DNA of 64,000 nt from Streptomyces noursei (GCF_016917755.1 NZ_CP070326.1:1116001-1180000), one strand, 5' to 3'. Numbered from the stretch's first letter, positions 9,171 through 19,169 are shown. The notes: generated from the letters alone by a model not told the origin. Numbers and translations are program-made.

Positions 9171-9189
9171 GGATACATTGCTTGTATCC
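9171..9189. promoter_or_regulatory. Candidate MarR operator
   Basis: A 19-base inverted repeat with perfect seven-base arms (GGATACA and TGTATCC) and a five-base spacer lies 63 bases upstream of the marR start, in unusually AT-rich sequence. Its size and spacing fit a MarR dimer site. On the minus strand a TTGCTG element next to it could be the -35 box, so binding would block the promoter. Confidence 0.55.
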
Positions 9190-9395
9190 AGCAAGCATAG
9201 CGGGCTGCGCGAGTGTACCTCTGACCACGGGTCCACTTCTTCGCGGGGTGCGACAGCATCGCGGGGTACGACAGCGCGGACCGCCCGTCACGCACCGTCC
9301 GACACCCTCACCGCTCCCCCGATGGAAAATCTCGGCGAAGTGGTAGATATGCCGAAATACCCAAATCGGCCCCCTCGAACGGAAGGGAGAATCCC

Positions 9396-9473
9396 ATGTC
9401 GTCGAAGCGTCGCCGCAAGAAGAAGACCCGACGCAAGCACGCGGCCAACCACGGCAAGCGCCCACAGTCCTGA
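9396..9473 (+). CDS. Tiny 50S ribosomal protein bL37-type (25 residues)
   Basis: ATG 9396 to TGA 9471-9473 encodes 25 residues: a basic start (MSSKRRRKKKTRRKHA) and the ending ANHGKRPQS. This is the pattern I recall for actinobacterial bL37, a peptide of about 24 residues found in mycobacterial ribosome structures and often missed in annotation. A GGAAGGGAG ribosome site precedes it by about six bases. More than half of the residues are Lys or Arg, as expected for an rRNA-binding peptide. It is monocistronic and convergent with the AhpD-like gene. Confidence 0.8.
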   Translation: MSSKRRRKKKTRRKHAANHGKRPQS

Positions 9474-9533
9474 ACCGGGTCCACGACCGACGAGGGCGGG
9501 GCGTCGGGCCGCACCGCCGGCCGCGGCGCCCCG

Positions 9534-10007
9534 TCAGTGGACCTGACCGGCCTGGTAGTCACCTGCGGGCTGCCGGGTGATGACATTCCCGCGGTTGAAG
9601 GCGTTGATCACGGCGATCTGGGTCACCAAGGCGGCGAGCTGGTCCTCGTCGTAGTACTTGGCGGCGTTCGCCCAGACCTCGTCGCCGACACCGCCGGCCG
9701 CGTCCGCGATGCGGGTGCCCTCCTCCGCCAGCTCCAGCGCGGCGCGCTCGGCGTCGGTGAAGACCGTGGCCTCGCGCCAGGCCGCGACCAGATTGAGGCG
9801 CACCGAGGTCTCCCCGGCCGCGGCGGCATCCTTGGTGTGCATGTCGATGCATCCGGCGCAGCCGTTGATCTGGCTGGCGCGGAGCATCACCAGTTCACGC
9901 GTCGAGGCCGGCAGGGTCGAATCGTCGAGCGCCTTGTGCGCCGCGATGATGTGCTTCATGGCCTTGGCCGCGACCGGGCTGGCCATGACGTTCAACCGAG
10001 CTTCCAT
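9534..10007 (-). CDS. AhpD-like carboxymuconolactone decarboxylase/alkylhydroperoxidase family protein
   Basis: A 157-residue all-helical protein. The redox motif CAGCIDMH sits at Cys50/Cys53/His57, the CxxC...H of AhpD-type peroxidases. The surrounding LVMLRASQINGCAGCIDMHT is typical of the stand-alone Streptomyces versions. Such proteins reduce organic hydroperoxides or act as thiol-disulfide oxidoreductases; the reductant is unknown. Start ATG 10007 follows AAGGAG at seven bases. An in-frame extension upstream has no ribosome site and was rejected. Confidence 0.88.
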   Translation of the reverse strand: MEARLNVMASPVAAKAMKHIIAAHKALDDSTLPASTRELVMLRASQINGCAGCIDMHTKDAAAAGETSVRLNLVAAWREATVFTDAERAALELAEEGTRIADAAGGVGDEVWANAAKYYDEDQLAALVTQIAVINAFNRGNVITRQPAGDYQAGQVH

Positions 10008-10186
10008 GGTGCACTCCTTGTCGATGTTCGCGGTTACGCCCCTTAGACCCCTCGCTCCCGCATGTTGTGACACCGTCGAGAATGTGAGCTGCGTCTCCCC
10101 GTCTGCGCCGCAGCCGGGGCCGCCGACGCCGCCGGCGTTCGGGCCCACTGCCGGCCGGCCACCGACCGGATCCACCGCAGCGCGCG

Positions 10187-10375
10187 CTAAGCCCAGAATC
10201 GCACGCGCGAACGCTCGTCGCCGGATGTGAGCCGCCCCCCAGCAGGGCCCGGCGGCGGGCGACGGGCGCGAAGGCGCCAACACCCCGCGCACAGAAAGGA
10301 ATTACGGCTTCCCGCCTCGACCGTGACCAGCCGGTCGCACCGCCGGCAGGTGCGAGCGCAGCTGCCGGCCGACAC
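10187..10375 (-). CDS. Possible small zinc-ribbon protein
   Basis: A 62-residue frame starting with GTG at 10375 has two cysteine pairs (CRRC and CAGC) separated by 20 residues, a zinc-ribbon pattern, and strongly G/C third positions. There is no clear ribosome site, so it may be leaderless or spurious. The remainder of 10008-10465 has only the terminator described separately. Confidence 0.35.
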   Translation of the reverse strand: MSAGSCARTCRRCDRLVTVEAGSRNSFLCAGCWRLRARRPPPGPAGGRLTSGDERSRVRFWA

Positions 10376-10420
10376 GCAGGGTCACGGCGCCGCCCCGATG
10401 CCCGGGTGCCGCATCCAGAG

Positions 10421-10453
10421 GTCGTACCCCGCTCGATGCCGAGCGGGTACGAC
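10421..10453. terminator. Hairpin downstream of hemC
   Basis: Arms of about 14 bases (10421-10435 and 10440-10453) pair with one bulged C around a four-base loop. It lies 13 bases past the hemC stop and probably terminates that gene. Confidence 0.7.
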
Positions 10454-10465
10454 AGTCAGTGACAG

Positions 10466-11401
10466 TCAGTGGGCGATGCCGTCGATCAGTTCGCGGGCGC
10501 CCTGGCGCAGCAGCGCCACGGCGACGGAGGTCCCCAGCGTCTCGGGGGTCAGCGGGCCAACCCACTCGTGCGCCTTCAGGACGGTCTTGCCCTCGGGCGT
10601 GAAGACACTGGCCCGCAGGGAGAGTTCACCGCTCCGGTCGGTGGCGGCGAACCCGGCGATCGGGCTGTTGCAGTGGCCCTGGAGGACGTGCAGCAGCATC
10701 CGTTCCGCCATGGTCTCCCGGTACGTCGCGGGGTCGCCGAGGCCGCTGACGGCGTCGATGGTGGCGGTGTCGTCCTCGCGGCACTGGAGGGCCAGGACGC
10801 CCGCGCCGATGGGCGGGCACATCACGTCCACCGGCAGGATCTCGGTGATCGCGTCGGTGCGGCCGATCCGTTCCAGTCCGGAGACGGCCAGCAGCAGGGC
10901 ATCGGCCTCTCCGGCGGCCAGCTTCTCCATGCGGCGGTTGGCGTTGCCGCGCATCGGCACACACTCCAGATGCGGGTGCGAGGCGGCGAGCTGGGCGATC
11001 CGGCGTACCGCGGAGGTGCCGATCCGGGTGCCGGCGGGCAGCTCGTCGAGGGTGAGCCCGCCCGGGTGGATCAGCGCGTCACGGACGTCGTCGCGCTTGA
11101 GGAAGGCGGCGAACGCCGTCCCGGCCGGCAGCGGGCGGTCGCCCGGGATGTCCTTGACGCAGTGCACCGCGAGGTCCGCCTCGCCGGCCAGGAGGGCGGC
11201 GTCGACCTCCTTGGTGAACGCCCCCTTCCCCTCCACCTGGGAGAGCGCCCCCATCCACCGGTCCCCGGTCGTCTTGACGGGGACGACCTCCGTGGCGACG
11301 CCGGGGTGCAGCGCGGCCAGTTCGGTGCGGACGCGCTCCACCTGGGCCAGGGCCATCGGCGAGTCACGGGAGACGATGCGAATCAGTTCTGGGGCGGGCA
11401 T
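10466..11401 (-). CDS. hemC: Porphobilinogen deaminase (hydroxymethylbilane synthase), orphan copy
   Basis: The 311-residue protein matches HemC, which condenses four porphobilinogens into hydroxymethylbilane. Visible motifs are [50 protein letters not shown] with the catalytic Asp, IGTSAVRR, and [11 protein letters not shown] holding the Cys that attaches the dipyrromethane cofactor. Some positions are unusual (RGNANRR for RGNVDTR; GHCNSP for GGCQVP). Streptomyces hemC normally sits with hemA, hemD and hemB; here it is alone, so it is probably a second, divergent copy, perhaps tied to a specialised tetrapyrrole or simply redundant. Confidence 0.85.
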   Translation of the reverse strand: MPAPELIRIVSRDSPMALAQVERVRTELAALHPGVATEVVPVKTTGDRWMGALSQVEGKGAFTKEVDAALLAGEADLAVHCVKDIPGDRPLPAGTAFAAFLKRDDVRDALIHPGGLTLDELPAGTRIGTSAVRRIAQLAASHPHLECVPMRGNANRRMEKLAAGEADALLLAVSGLERIGRTDAITEILPVDVMCPPIGAGVLALQCREDDTATIDAVSGLGDPATYRETMAERMLLHVLQGHCNSPIAGFAATDRSGELSLRASVFTPEGKTVLKAHEWVGPLTPETLGTSVAVALLRQGARELIDGIAH

Positions 11402-11557
11402 GGCGCCGATGATAGACCGTCAAATACGGACAGTTACCGACAGCGCGTCGGAGTTCGAGTGCGTCGCGCCACCCCTGCTCCGGTATGCGGACGGGCGACC
11501 TGCGGGGCCACGTGGCCCGGTCCGCCCCGCGCCAGTCACCCGCGGTACCGTCCCGGC

Positions 11558-12271
11558 ATGTCTCGTTCAAGTAGCGGCCGGACCGCAGGAGATCAACCGT
11601 CGTCTCCCGTCCGCCCGGATCCCCTCGCCCCGGCTCCCGTCACCGCCGACGGCCCGGTGACCGCCGACGACCTCGCCGACGCCGTGCGGCTCGCGGTGGA
11701 ACTCCTGCGCGGCGCGCCCACCTCTGCCTGGGAGAACGGCGCCAAGGCCGGCTCGCTGCACTGGGATTGCTGGGAAACCGTCGAGCACCTCAGTGACGAC
11801 CTGTTCTCCTACGCCGCCCAACTGGGGCCCGGAACACCGCCGTTGGACCGCGAGGTGCCGTTCTCCTGGCACCGCAAGCGCCCCGGTGGCCCGGCGAACG
11901 CGGTGCACGCCGATCGTGCCGCCGGGCTCCTGCAGACCCTGGAGGCGTGCGGCGCGCTGCTGGTGGCCATGGTGCGCACCACTCCCCCGCAGGTGCGCGC
12001 CCACCATGTCTTCGGCGTCTCGGACCCGGAGGGCTTCGCGGCGATGGGGATCGTCGAGACGGTCGTCCACACCCACGATCTGGCCGCGGGGCTGGGGCTC
12101 GACTGGGATCCGCCGGCCGGGGTGTGCGCGCGGGTCCTGGCCCGGCTGTTCCCGGACGCCCCGGTCGGCGCCGATCCCTGGCCGACGCTGCTCTGGGCCA
12201 CCGGGCGCACCGCGCTCCCCGGGCATCCGCGCCGCACGCAGTGGCGCTGGGACGGCCGCGTACGGTCGTGA
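11558..12271 (+). CDS. DinB/mycothiol maleylpyruvate isomerase N-terminal-fold protein
   Basis: A 237-residue protein. After a Pro-rich leader, residues about 40-200 show the four-helix DinB_2/MDMPI pattern: a first helix ending in TSAWENGA, the block HWDCWETVEHLSDDLFSYAA, and a second metal-site His in GIVETVVHTHDLAAGLGL. Actinobacterial members are metal-dependent, often mycothiol-dependent transferases; the substrate is unknown. A TACCGT element ends eight bases before ATG 11558 and no Shine-Dalgarno is present, so the transcript may be leaderless. It is divergent from hemC. Confidence 0.7.
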   Translation: MSRSSSGRTAGDQPSSPVRPDPLAPAPVTADGPVTADDLADAVRLAVELLRGAPTSAWENGAKAGSLHWDCWETVEHLSDDLFSYAAQLGPGTPPLDREVPFSWHRKRPGGPANAVHADRAAGLLQTLEACGALLVAMVRTTPPQVRAHHVFGVSDPEGFAAMGIVETVVHTHDLAAGLGLDWDPPAGVCARVLARLFPDAPVGADPWPTLLWATGRTALPGHPRRTQWRWDGRVRS

Positions 12272-12336
12272 CGACGGGGCCGCCGCGGCGCTGCGGCCGC
12301 GTGTCCGTCGAAGCCTGGTGCGCCCTGACCGCTCGT

Positions 12337-12393
12337 CCCGACGGCCGGGAGCCCGGACCGGCGGTGGACCGGCCCGGGCTCCCGGCCGTCGGG
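12337..12393. terminator. Large bidirectional terminator (20-bp perfect arms)
   Basis: Arms 12337-12356 and 12374-12393 are perfectly complementary over 20 bases; the 17-base loop can pair further (ACCGG/CCGG). It lies between two converging genes and should stop transcription from both sides. Confidence 0.85.
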
Positions 12394-12424
12394 CTGCGGG
12401 CGGCCCCGCGACGCGGTGGATCGG

Positions 12425-13123
12425 CTAGGCGCGCTTCGACGAGACGAGGTGGGCGAAGGCCACCACGTTGGCCATGTAGTCCTTCACCTTCCGGTCGTAC
12501 GAGCCGCCGCAGGTGATCAGGCGGAGCTGGGCGTCCGGGGTGTCCGCGTAGACCCTGTCGTTCGGGAAACTCGCCTTGCTGAAGGTCTCCACGGAGTCGA
12601 CCTGGAACGTGGCGACGATGCCGTCCTCACGGGTGATCTCGACGGTGGCGCCGGGCTTGAGCGTCTCCAGCTGCAGGAACACCGCCGGTCCGGTCTTGGT
12701 GTCCACGTGCCCGGCGACGATCGCCGCGCCGCGCTCGCCCGGCGAGGCGCCGTCCTGGTACCAGCCGACCAGGTTCTTCTCGCCGGCCGGGGGCGGGTTG
12801 AGCTGCCCGGATTCGGCCAGGGTCAGCGGTGTGAACGGCGCGTCCACGGCGATCTCCGGAATCGTCAGCCGCTTCGGTACGGAGCGGGGCAGCGTCAGGT
12901 CGGTGGCTGGTCTGGTGTGGTGCCCGGTGGCGGCGGGCGCGTGGTGGGACTGCGGTTTGGCGTCCGCCGAGGTGTCCACGGAGTTGTAGATGAGGAAGGC
13001 ACCCAGCAGAAAGGCTCCCGCGGCCCAGATCGCACCGCGTCCCACGGGGAGGGCTGTGGCGGTCTTCTTGGGTGGAGCGGGATCGGGGTTCGGATTCGGC
13101 TGGGGCGACTGCTGGGCGGTCAT
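12425..13123 (-). CDS. Class F sortase
   Basis: A 232-residue membrane-anchored transpeptidase. A cytoplasmic Pro-rich tail is followed by one transmembrane helix (about residues 28-46) and a sortase domain with the catalytic His in AAIVAGHVDTKTG and the catalytic Cys in LRLITCGG, the Arg lying in the same strand. Class F enzymes are typical of actinobacteria. The repeat-rich gene immediately upstream on the same strand encodes an exported protein with a C-terminal membrane anchor, the usual partner in Streptomyces. Start ATG 13123 was preferred over an in-frame GTG further upstream because the family begins with this short tail. Confidence 0.88.
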   Translation of the reverse strand: MTAQQSPQPNPNPDPAPPKKTATALPVGRGAIWAAGAFLLGAFLIYNSVDTSADAKPQSHHAPAATGHHTRPATDLTLPRSVPKRLTIPEIAVDAPFTPLTLAESGQLNPPPAGEKNLVGWYQDGASPGERGAAIVAGHVDTKTGPAVFLQLETLKPGATVEITREDGIVATFQVDSVETFSKASFPNDRVYADTPDAQLRLITCGGSYDRKVKDYMANVVAFAHLVSSKRA

Positions 13124-13300
13124 GAGGGGCCTTTCGTGAGCGGGTGGGGCACGGTGCGGCGTGGGGGCGGCGTCGTCGGACGACACGCGGGTCATCGCGG
13201 GGCGCGCGGCACCTCGGCGGCGGACCCGGAATCGCCGCGGCCACCGTCCGGCGAGGACGGTGGCCGCGACTGCACATCGACCTCCGGAGGGGCAGCCTTA

Positions 13301-14056
13301 TCAGGCCGCGGTGCCCGACGTGTTGCGGCGACGCAGCATGTAGGCACCAGCACCCAGACCACCGAGCATCAGGACGGAGCCGGCGGCCAGGCCGCTGCCG
13401 GACATTGCCATGCCGCCGCCACCGGTGTGGACACCGCCGTGCGGGCGACGTCCCCAGTGGTCGCCGCCACGGCCCCAACCGCCGTCACCGCGGCCGTAGC
13501 CGCCGTCACCATGGCCATAGCCACCATCACCGCGGCCATAGCCACCGTCACCGCGACCGTAGCCACCGTCACCACGGCCATAGCCACCGTCACCGCGACC
13601 GTGACCGTGGCCGCCGCGGCCGTGGTCGCGGCCCCGGCCGTGGTCGTCGCCGGATTCGTTGTCCCAGTCACCGATCACGGACGTGGCCAGCGCGCCTCCA
13701 CCGGTGTGCACGCCACCGTGCGGACGGCGGCCCCAGTGGTTGCCACCGCGGCCGTAGCCGCCATCGCCACGGCCGTAGCCGCCGTCACCACGGCCGTAGC
13801 CGCCGTCACCGCGGCCATAGCCGCCATCGCCACGGCCGTAGCCGTCGTCACCGCGGCCGTAGCCGCCGCGGCCGTGGTCGCGGCCCCCACCTCGGCCGTG
13901 GTCGTTGTCGCCCCGGCCGTGGTCGTCGCCGCTGACAGAGGTACCGCTGCCCGGCGCGAAGTCCTGGACCAGGCCCATGGCGCTCGCGGTGGGTGCGGTG
14001 ATAGTGAGCACCGCCGTGATGGCGGCGGATGCGAACAGAGTGCGGGCAGTGCGCAT
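13301..14056 (-). CDS. Exported Gly/His/Tyr-rich tandem-repeat surface protein, sortase-linked
   Basis: A 251-residue protein. Residues 1-26 are a signal peptide ending ASA. The mature part is two similar halves, each a GGYGRGD heptad array (residues 64-105 and 152-198) followed by HWGRRPHGGVHTGGG (107-121, 200-214). The C-terminus has a hydrophobic helix (about 222-241) and an RRR tail, but no LPxTG motif. AAAGGA lies 11 bases before ATG 14056. Its neighbour downstream is the class F sortase, and related repeat-poor proteins pair with that sortase in other Streptomyces as I recall. It is probably a cell-surface protein; its ligand is unknown. Confidence 0.85.
   Translation of the reverse strand: MRTARTLFASAAITAVLTITAPTASAMGLVQDFAPGSGTSVSGDDHGRGDNDHGRGGGRDHGRGGYGRGDDGYGRGDGGYGRGDGGYGRGDGGYGRGDGGYGRGGNHWGRRPHGGVHTGGGALATSVIGDWDNESGDDHGRGRDHGRGGHGHGRGDGGYGRGDGGYGRGDGGYGRGDGGYGHGDGGYGRGDGGWGRGGDHWGRRPHGGVHTGGGGMAMSGSGLAAGSVLMLGGLGAGAYMLRRRNTSGTAA
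13463..13603 (-). repeat. Tandem 21-bp repeat array, C-terminal block
   Basis: Six to seven 21-base units encode GGYGRGD heptads with single variants (GYGHGD, GWGRGG), residues 152-198 of the same protein. It mirrors the N-terminal block, so half of the gene looks duplicated. Confidence 0.85.
13742..13867 (-). repeat. Tandem 21-bp repeat array, N-terminal block
   Basis: Six near-identical 21-base units encode GGYGRGD heptads (residues 64-105 of the surface protein). The high identity between units at third positions indicates recent expansion or homogenisation. Confidence 0.85.
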
Positions 14057-14580
14057 GGAGTCATGTTCCTTTCGGCGCGACTGCGAAGGCTGACACTTCG
14101 TCGGCACATCGGATCGCAGTAGCGACGTGATCACCGTCAGTCGGAATCGGGCTCGGCACCACCGGAGAACGCCGCATTCGGGGGACAACGTCGGCTCTTC
14201 GGGTGGCGGGAGACGAGGTATTCACCCGTTGGACGGCGCGTGGCTCCGGCGTGTCGTCATCAAGGTGGGCTAGAGGGGGTCTAAAGGGGCCCGGAGCGGG
14301 CGGCCGGCCGGCGCGACGGGTCCCGCGGCGGGGGCGGTGCGGGTGCCCGCCGCCCGTCGGTCGCGCCACGCCCCGTCGTCGCGGGCGGACGGGACCGGGT
14401 CGGGCGTCGGCACGGCGTGCCAGTCACCGGCCGGGCGGGATCACCGACGTCCACGCCGTGGGACGCCTGACCGGGCGTCTCCTGATGTGACGTCAACTGG
14501 CAAGCCGGTCGGACAGTCCGGGAGAGACTGGGGCCGGGCGCACCAGGTGCCGACGCGACATCAACGCCGGAGGACGGAGC
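14057..14580. other. Upstream region of the surface-protein gene, no gene seen
   Basis: About 520 bases between the surface-protein start and the HAD pseudogene. It should carry the promoter of the surface protein/sortase unit, but no clear -10/-35 pair or operator stands out. Frames in it lack motifs. Confidence 0.4.
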
Positions 14581-15227
14581 ATGGCCATCGGACGTCCGGG
14601 AGATCCGGAGATCCGGACCCACCCGCGATCCTGATCGGCATCGGCGGCGCGCTCGCGCCGGATCACCCGCCGGCGGCCGCCGCCGAGTGGGGCCACCGAC
14701 TGGGAATTCCCCAACACGCCTTTCTCGCGGCGCTGTTCGCGGGGAACGACGACCAGGTGCTGATCGGCAGGATGGGGCAGGAAGGCTGGTAGCGCCTCGT
14801 CCGACGGCGACTGGGGGCCGACAGCGGCCTGATGGCGGAGCTCCGGCGGGATCTGGCGGCCCGCCGGCGTTGGGATGCCGACCTGGTGGCCGGAGTGCGG
14901 GCGCTGCGCGGCCGGGCCAGGACCGTGCTGGTGAGCAATGCCTGGCCCGAGACGCGCCCCGCCCTGGCCGCCTCCGGGGTGCTGGACGTCGTCGCCGGCA
15001 CCGTGTTGTCCTGCGAGGTCGGATGCGCCAAGCCCGACCCCCGCGTCTATGCCGGTGCGCTGCGGCGGGCGGGCGTGGCGGATCCGGCGCGCGCCCTGTT
15101 CGTCGACGACACCGCGGGCCATGTGCGCACCGCGCGGGCGCTGGGCATGGCCGGTCATCTGCACATCGACACCGGGGGCGCGCTCGCCCGGATCGAGGAA
15201 TTCGTGCGGGCGGTGGGCGCGGGGTGA
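14581..15227 (+). pseudogene. HAD-superfamily hydrolase pseudogene
   Basis: The downstream part is clearly HAD subfamily IA: motif II in RTVLVSNAW, motif III/IV in CAKPDPRVYAGALRRAG and ALFVDDTAGHVRTARALGM. Three defects disable it. First, the 8-base unit AGATCCGG is tandemly duplicated near 14602-14617; removing one copy puts ATG 14581 in frame with the gene. Second, an in-frame TAG at 14790-14792 interrupts the cap region where the family has an aromatic residue. Third, motif I reads LIGIGGALAP, so the nucleophilic Asp (normally LFDFGGTL) is Gly. A shortened product from ATG 14832 would lack motif I. Confidence 0.8.
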
Positions 15228-15243
15228 GGCGGGGGCGCGCGGT

Positions 15244-15981
15244 TCAGCCGGTGGCGGCCCGCAGCGCCTCTTCGACGATCGCCTCCAGGCGGGCGTGGTG
15301 GGCGCCGCGCCAGTAGACCCGGCCGCACGCGGTGCACTGCGCGAAGACGTCGTAGGTGCGCTGGGTGCCGTGTTGGAGCTGCTCCTGGACGGCGTCCTTG
15401 TCGGCGGCTGCCAGGCGGCCGTTGCACGCGGTGCAGCGGGTCCAGGGGGCGAGCGTGGGGGCGAACCGACCCAGCACGTCCCGGAGTTGGTCGTCGGGGC
15501 GGTCGCTGTAGATGTAGGCACCGGCCCAGATCTCCCGGCGCTGGAGCAGCCCTCGGTCGCGGGAGAGCAGCACCCGCCGTTCCTCGGCGGAGCGCGCGGC
15601 AAGCGCGGCGTCGCCGGGATCCTCGTTGGTGTACGCCGCATCGACGCCGAGCAGCCGCAGTCGGCGGGCCAGGGTGCCGAGGTGCACGTCGAGCAGGAAC
15701 CGCAGCGGTGCGCCGGGCACGCGCTGCGGTCGCTCGACGGCGTGGACCTCGATGTGTTCGCCCTGGCTCGGGATGTGTGCGACGGAGGTCTGCGCACCGT
15801 CCACGACCACGCGCCCGACCTCGGTGAGCGGGACGCCCAGCGACTCGATGACGTGGCCGAGCGTGGCGGCGCCGTCGGTCACCAGCGGAGCGCGGCGGGC
15901 TGTGCGTTCCGCTCCGACGAACAGGTGCAGTTCAGGGGCGATGCTCAGGGCGATTTCGGGTCCGTTCACGTCGCACAGCAT
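15244..15981 (-). CDS. Mut7-C RNase-domain protein with ubiquitin-like N-terminus
   Basis: A 245-residue two-domain protein. Residues about 1-90 look like a MoaD/ThiS-type ubiquitin-fold domain (Mut7-C ubiquitin). Residues about 95-245 are the Mut7-C RNase domain, a PIN-like fold with FLLDVHLGTLARRLRLLGVD, RVLLSRDRGLL and a C-terminal zinc ribbon (RCTACNGRL, QCTACGRVYW). It is predicted to cleave RNA, but the substrate is unknown. ATG 15981 is the first plausible start; GTG 15969 is the alternative, and neither has a good ribosome site. The gene is divergent from the GNAT-AAA gene. Confidence 0.82.
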   Translation of the reverse strand: MLCDVNGPEIALSIAPELHLFVGAERTARRAPLVTDGAATLGHVIESLGVPLTEVGRVVVDGAQTSVAHIPSQGEHIEVHAVERPQRVPGAPLRFLLDVHLGTLARRLRLLGVDAAYTNEDPGDAALAARSAEERRVLLSRDRGLLQRREIWAGAYIYSDRPDDQLRDVLGRFAPTLAPWTRCTACNGRLAAADKDAVQEQLQHGTQRTYDVFAQCTACGRVYWRGAHHARLEAIVEEALRAATG

Positions 15982-16206
15982 GGCACCGGGCGGGTCGCGG
16001 CAGCCAGCGGATTCCCCGGGGGCGGGGCGCGGACGGCGACGGGAGGCGGCGACCTCCGGTGTCGTGTCCGGCCGCGCGGCGCCACATACGGACCGTAGCG
16101 GTCCGGCCGGCGGATTGTGCACGATGGAGCAGGCCACATCCGACTGCCGCCCCTAGCCTCACCTGCACATCAGCAACATCAGCGACACCAACGAGGGGCG
16201 GCACCG

Positions 16207-17496
16207 GTGAACTGGCTCATCCACGACTACCGCGAGAAGGACCTCGCCGAAGTGGTCCACCTGATCGACTCCACGGCCGAGCTCGGCCAGGAGTCGGTCT
16301 TCTCGCTCGCCGAGTGCATCAGCGCCCTGACCTCGCGGCAGCCCGCCGTGGTGGCCGTCCATCAGGGCGCTCCCATCGGGGCGGCGCTCGCCTGCGTCGC
16401 CGGTGAGCGGGGCTGGGTGATGCGGATCGCGATCTCCTCGGCCTGGCGTGGCCGGGGACTGGCCAGCGCGCTGCTGGTGGAGCTGGAGCGGCGCCTGGTC
16501 GCCGCCCGGGTGAGCCGTATCGCGTATGTGCTCCCCGAGGAGGATCTGCTTGGGGAGGGCCTGCTCAACGCGGGCTACACCCGGCAGCCCGCGGTCGCCT
16601 ACTTCGAGAAGGTCGAGCCGCACCACGGGCCCGCGGCGAGCCTCCTGGACGATCTGGGCGGGCGGTTCCTGCCGTCCGACCTGTGGGCCAAGGTCGCCGG
16701 TATGGAGGCGGAGAAGGACCTGATCGAGCGGCGGGTGGTGCTGCCGCTGGCGGAGCCGGAGCGGGCCGCCCGGCACGGGGTCCGGCCACCGCGGGCGATC
16801 GCCCTGTTCGGCCCGCCGGGGACCGGGAAGACCACCTTCGCCCGCGGGATCGCCGCCCGGCTGGGCTGGCCGTTCGTCGAGCTGCTGCCGTCCCGGTTGG
16901 CGGACGAGGGCAACCTGGCGGCGGCGCTGCGCAGCGCGTTCGCCAGGATCGCCGAGCTGGAGCGGGTGCTGGTGTTCATCGACGAGGTAGAGGAGATCGC
17001 ACCGGTCCGCAACGAGCCCGCGCAGCCTGGCGGTCTGCACAGGGTGACCAACGAGCTGCTCAAACTGATCCCCGGATTCCGGGAGCAGGACGAGCGCCTG
17101 CTGGTCTGCGCCACCAACTCCATCCGCTCGCTCGACCCGGCGTTCCTGCGCCCGGGGCGCTTCGACTACCTGATTCCGATCGGCACGCCCGATCCGGCCG
17201 CGCGGGCGGCGATCTGGTCCCGGTACACCGAGGGGCGACCCGACGTGGACATCCCGGCGTTGGTCGCGGCCAGCGAGCTGTTCACCCCGGCGGACATCGA
17301 GCACACCGCGCGGGTGGCCGCCCAGGCGTCGTTCGAACGGGATCTGGCGGCGCTCGGCGGCGGGACGGGGCCCCAGGGCCGGCCTGGCGCGAGCACCGAG
17401 GACTACCTCGCCGCGATCGCGCAGTGCCGGCCGACCGTGACCCCGGCGATGATCGACGAATTCGGCGCCGACATCACCGCCCATGCGCGCTGCTGA
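16207..17496 (+). CDS. GNAT acetyltransferase-AAA+ ATPase fusion protein
   Basis: A 429-residue protein. Residues 1-140 are a GNAT domain with an acetyl-CoA loop (SSAWRGRGLASALLVELERR). Residues about 165-400 are an AAA+ ATPase: Walker A GPPGTGKTTFARG, Walker B ERVLVFIDEVEE, sensor-1 LLVCATNSI and the arginine-finger region DPAFLRPGRFDYLI, all intact. GTG 16207 is preceded by GAGGGGCGG. The combination suggests ATP-driven remodelling coupled to acetylation of a protein or small molecule; the substrate is unknown. No operon partner is seen. Confidence 0.85.
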   Translation: MNWLIHDYREKDLAEVVHLIDSTAELGQESVFSLAECISALTSRQPAVVAVHQGAPIGAALACVAGERGWVMRIAISSAWRGRGLASALLVELERRLVAARVSRIAYVLPEEDLLGEGLLNAGYTRQPAVAYFEKVEPHHGPAASLLDDLGGRFLPSDLWAKVAGMEAEKDLIERRVVLPLAEPERAARHGVRPPRAIALFGPPGTGKTTFARGIAARLGWPFVELLPSRLADEGNLAAALRSAFARIAELERVLVFIDEVEEIAPVRNEPAQPGGLHRVTNELLKLIPGFREQDERLLVCATNSIRSLDPAFLRPGRFDYLIPIGTPDPAARAAIWSRYTEGRPDVDIPALVAASELFTPADIEHTARVAAQASFERDLAALGGGTGPQGRPGASTEDYLAAIAQCRPTVTPAMIDEFGADITAHARC

Positions 17497-17755
17497 GACC
17501 TCCCCGCCGGGGCGGGCCCGCGCAGCCACGGGTCCGCACGGCCCCACAGGCAGATGATCCCCCATCCCCCACCCCGATGACGCCACCACACTGCGCAGGG
17601 TGGAGGTCACCCGCTGCGCCTCCTCCGCTGGGACGACGATGCCGCCGGCCGGGCCTGCGTACGGTGAGCACAGCAGCCGGCCGCAAGGTGCGGATCTGCA
17701 CCGAGAGTTGTGGCACGTCGAGACATGTTGCGAGTCGAGAGAGGCGGGACGGCAC

Positions 17756-19099
<1,344 letters not shown>

Positions 19100-19169
19100 C
19101 CGCCGACCGGCCGGTACCGGTCCGTTGGCCGGTACCGGGCCACCGACCGCCCTGTGCGACAGTATCCCG

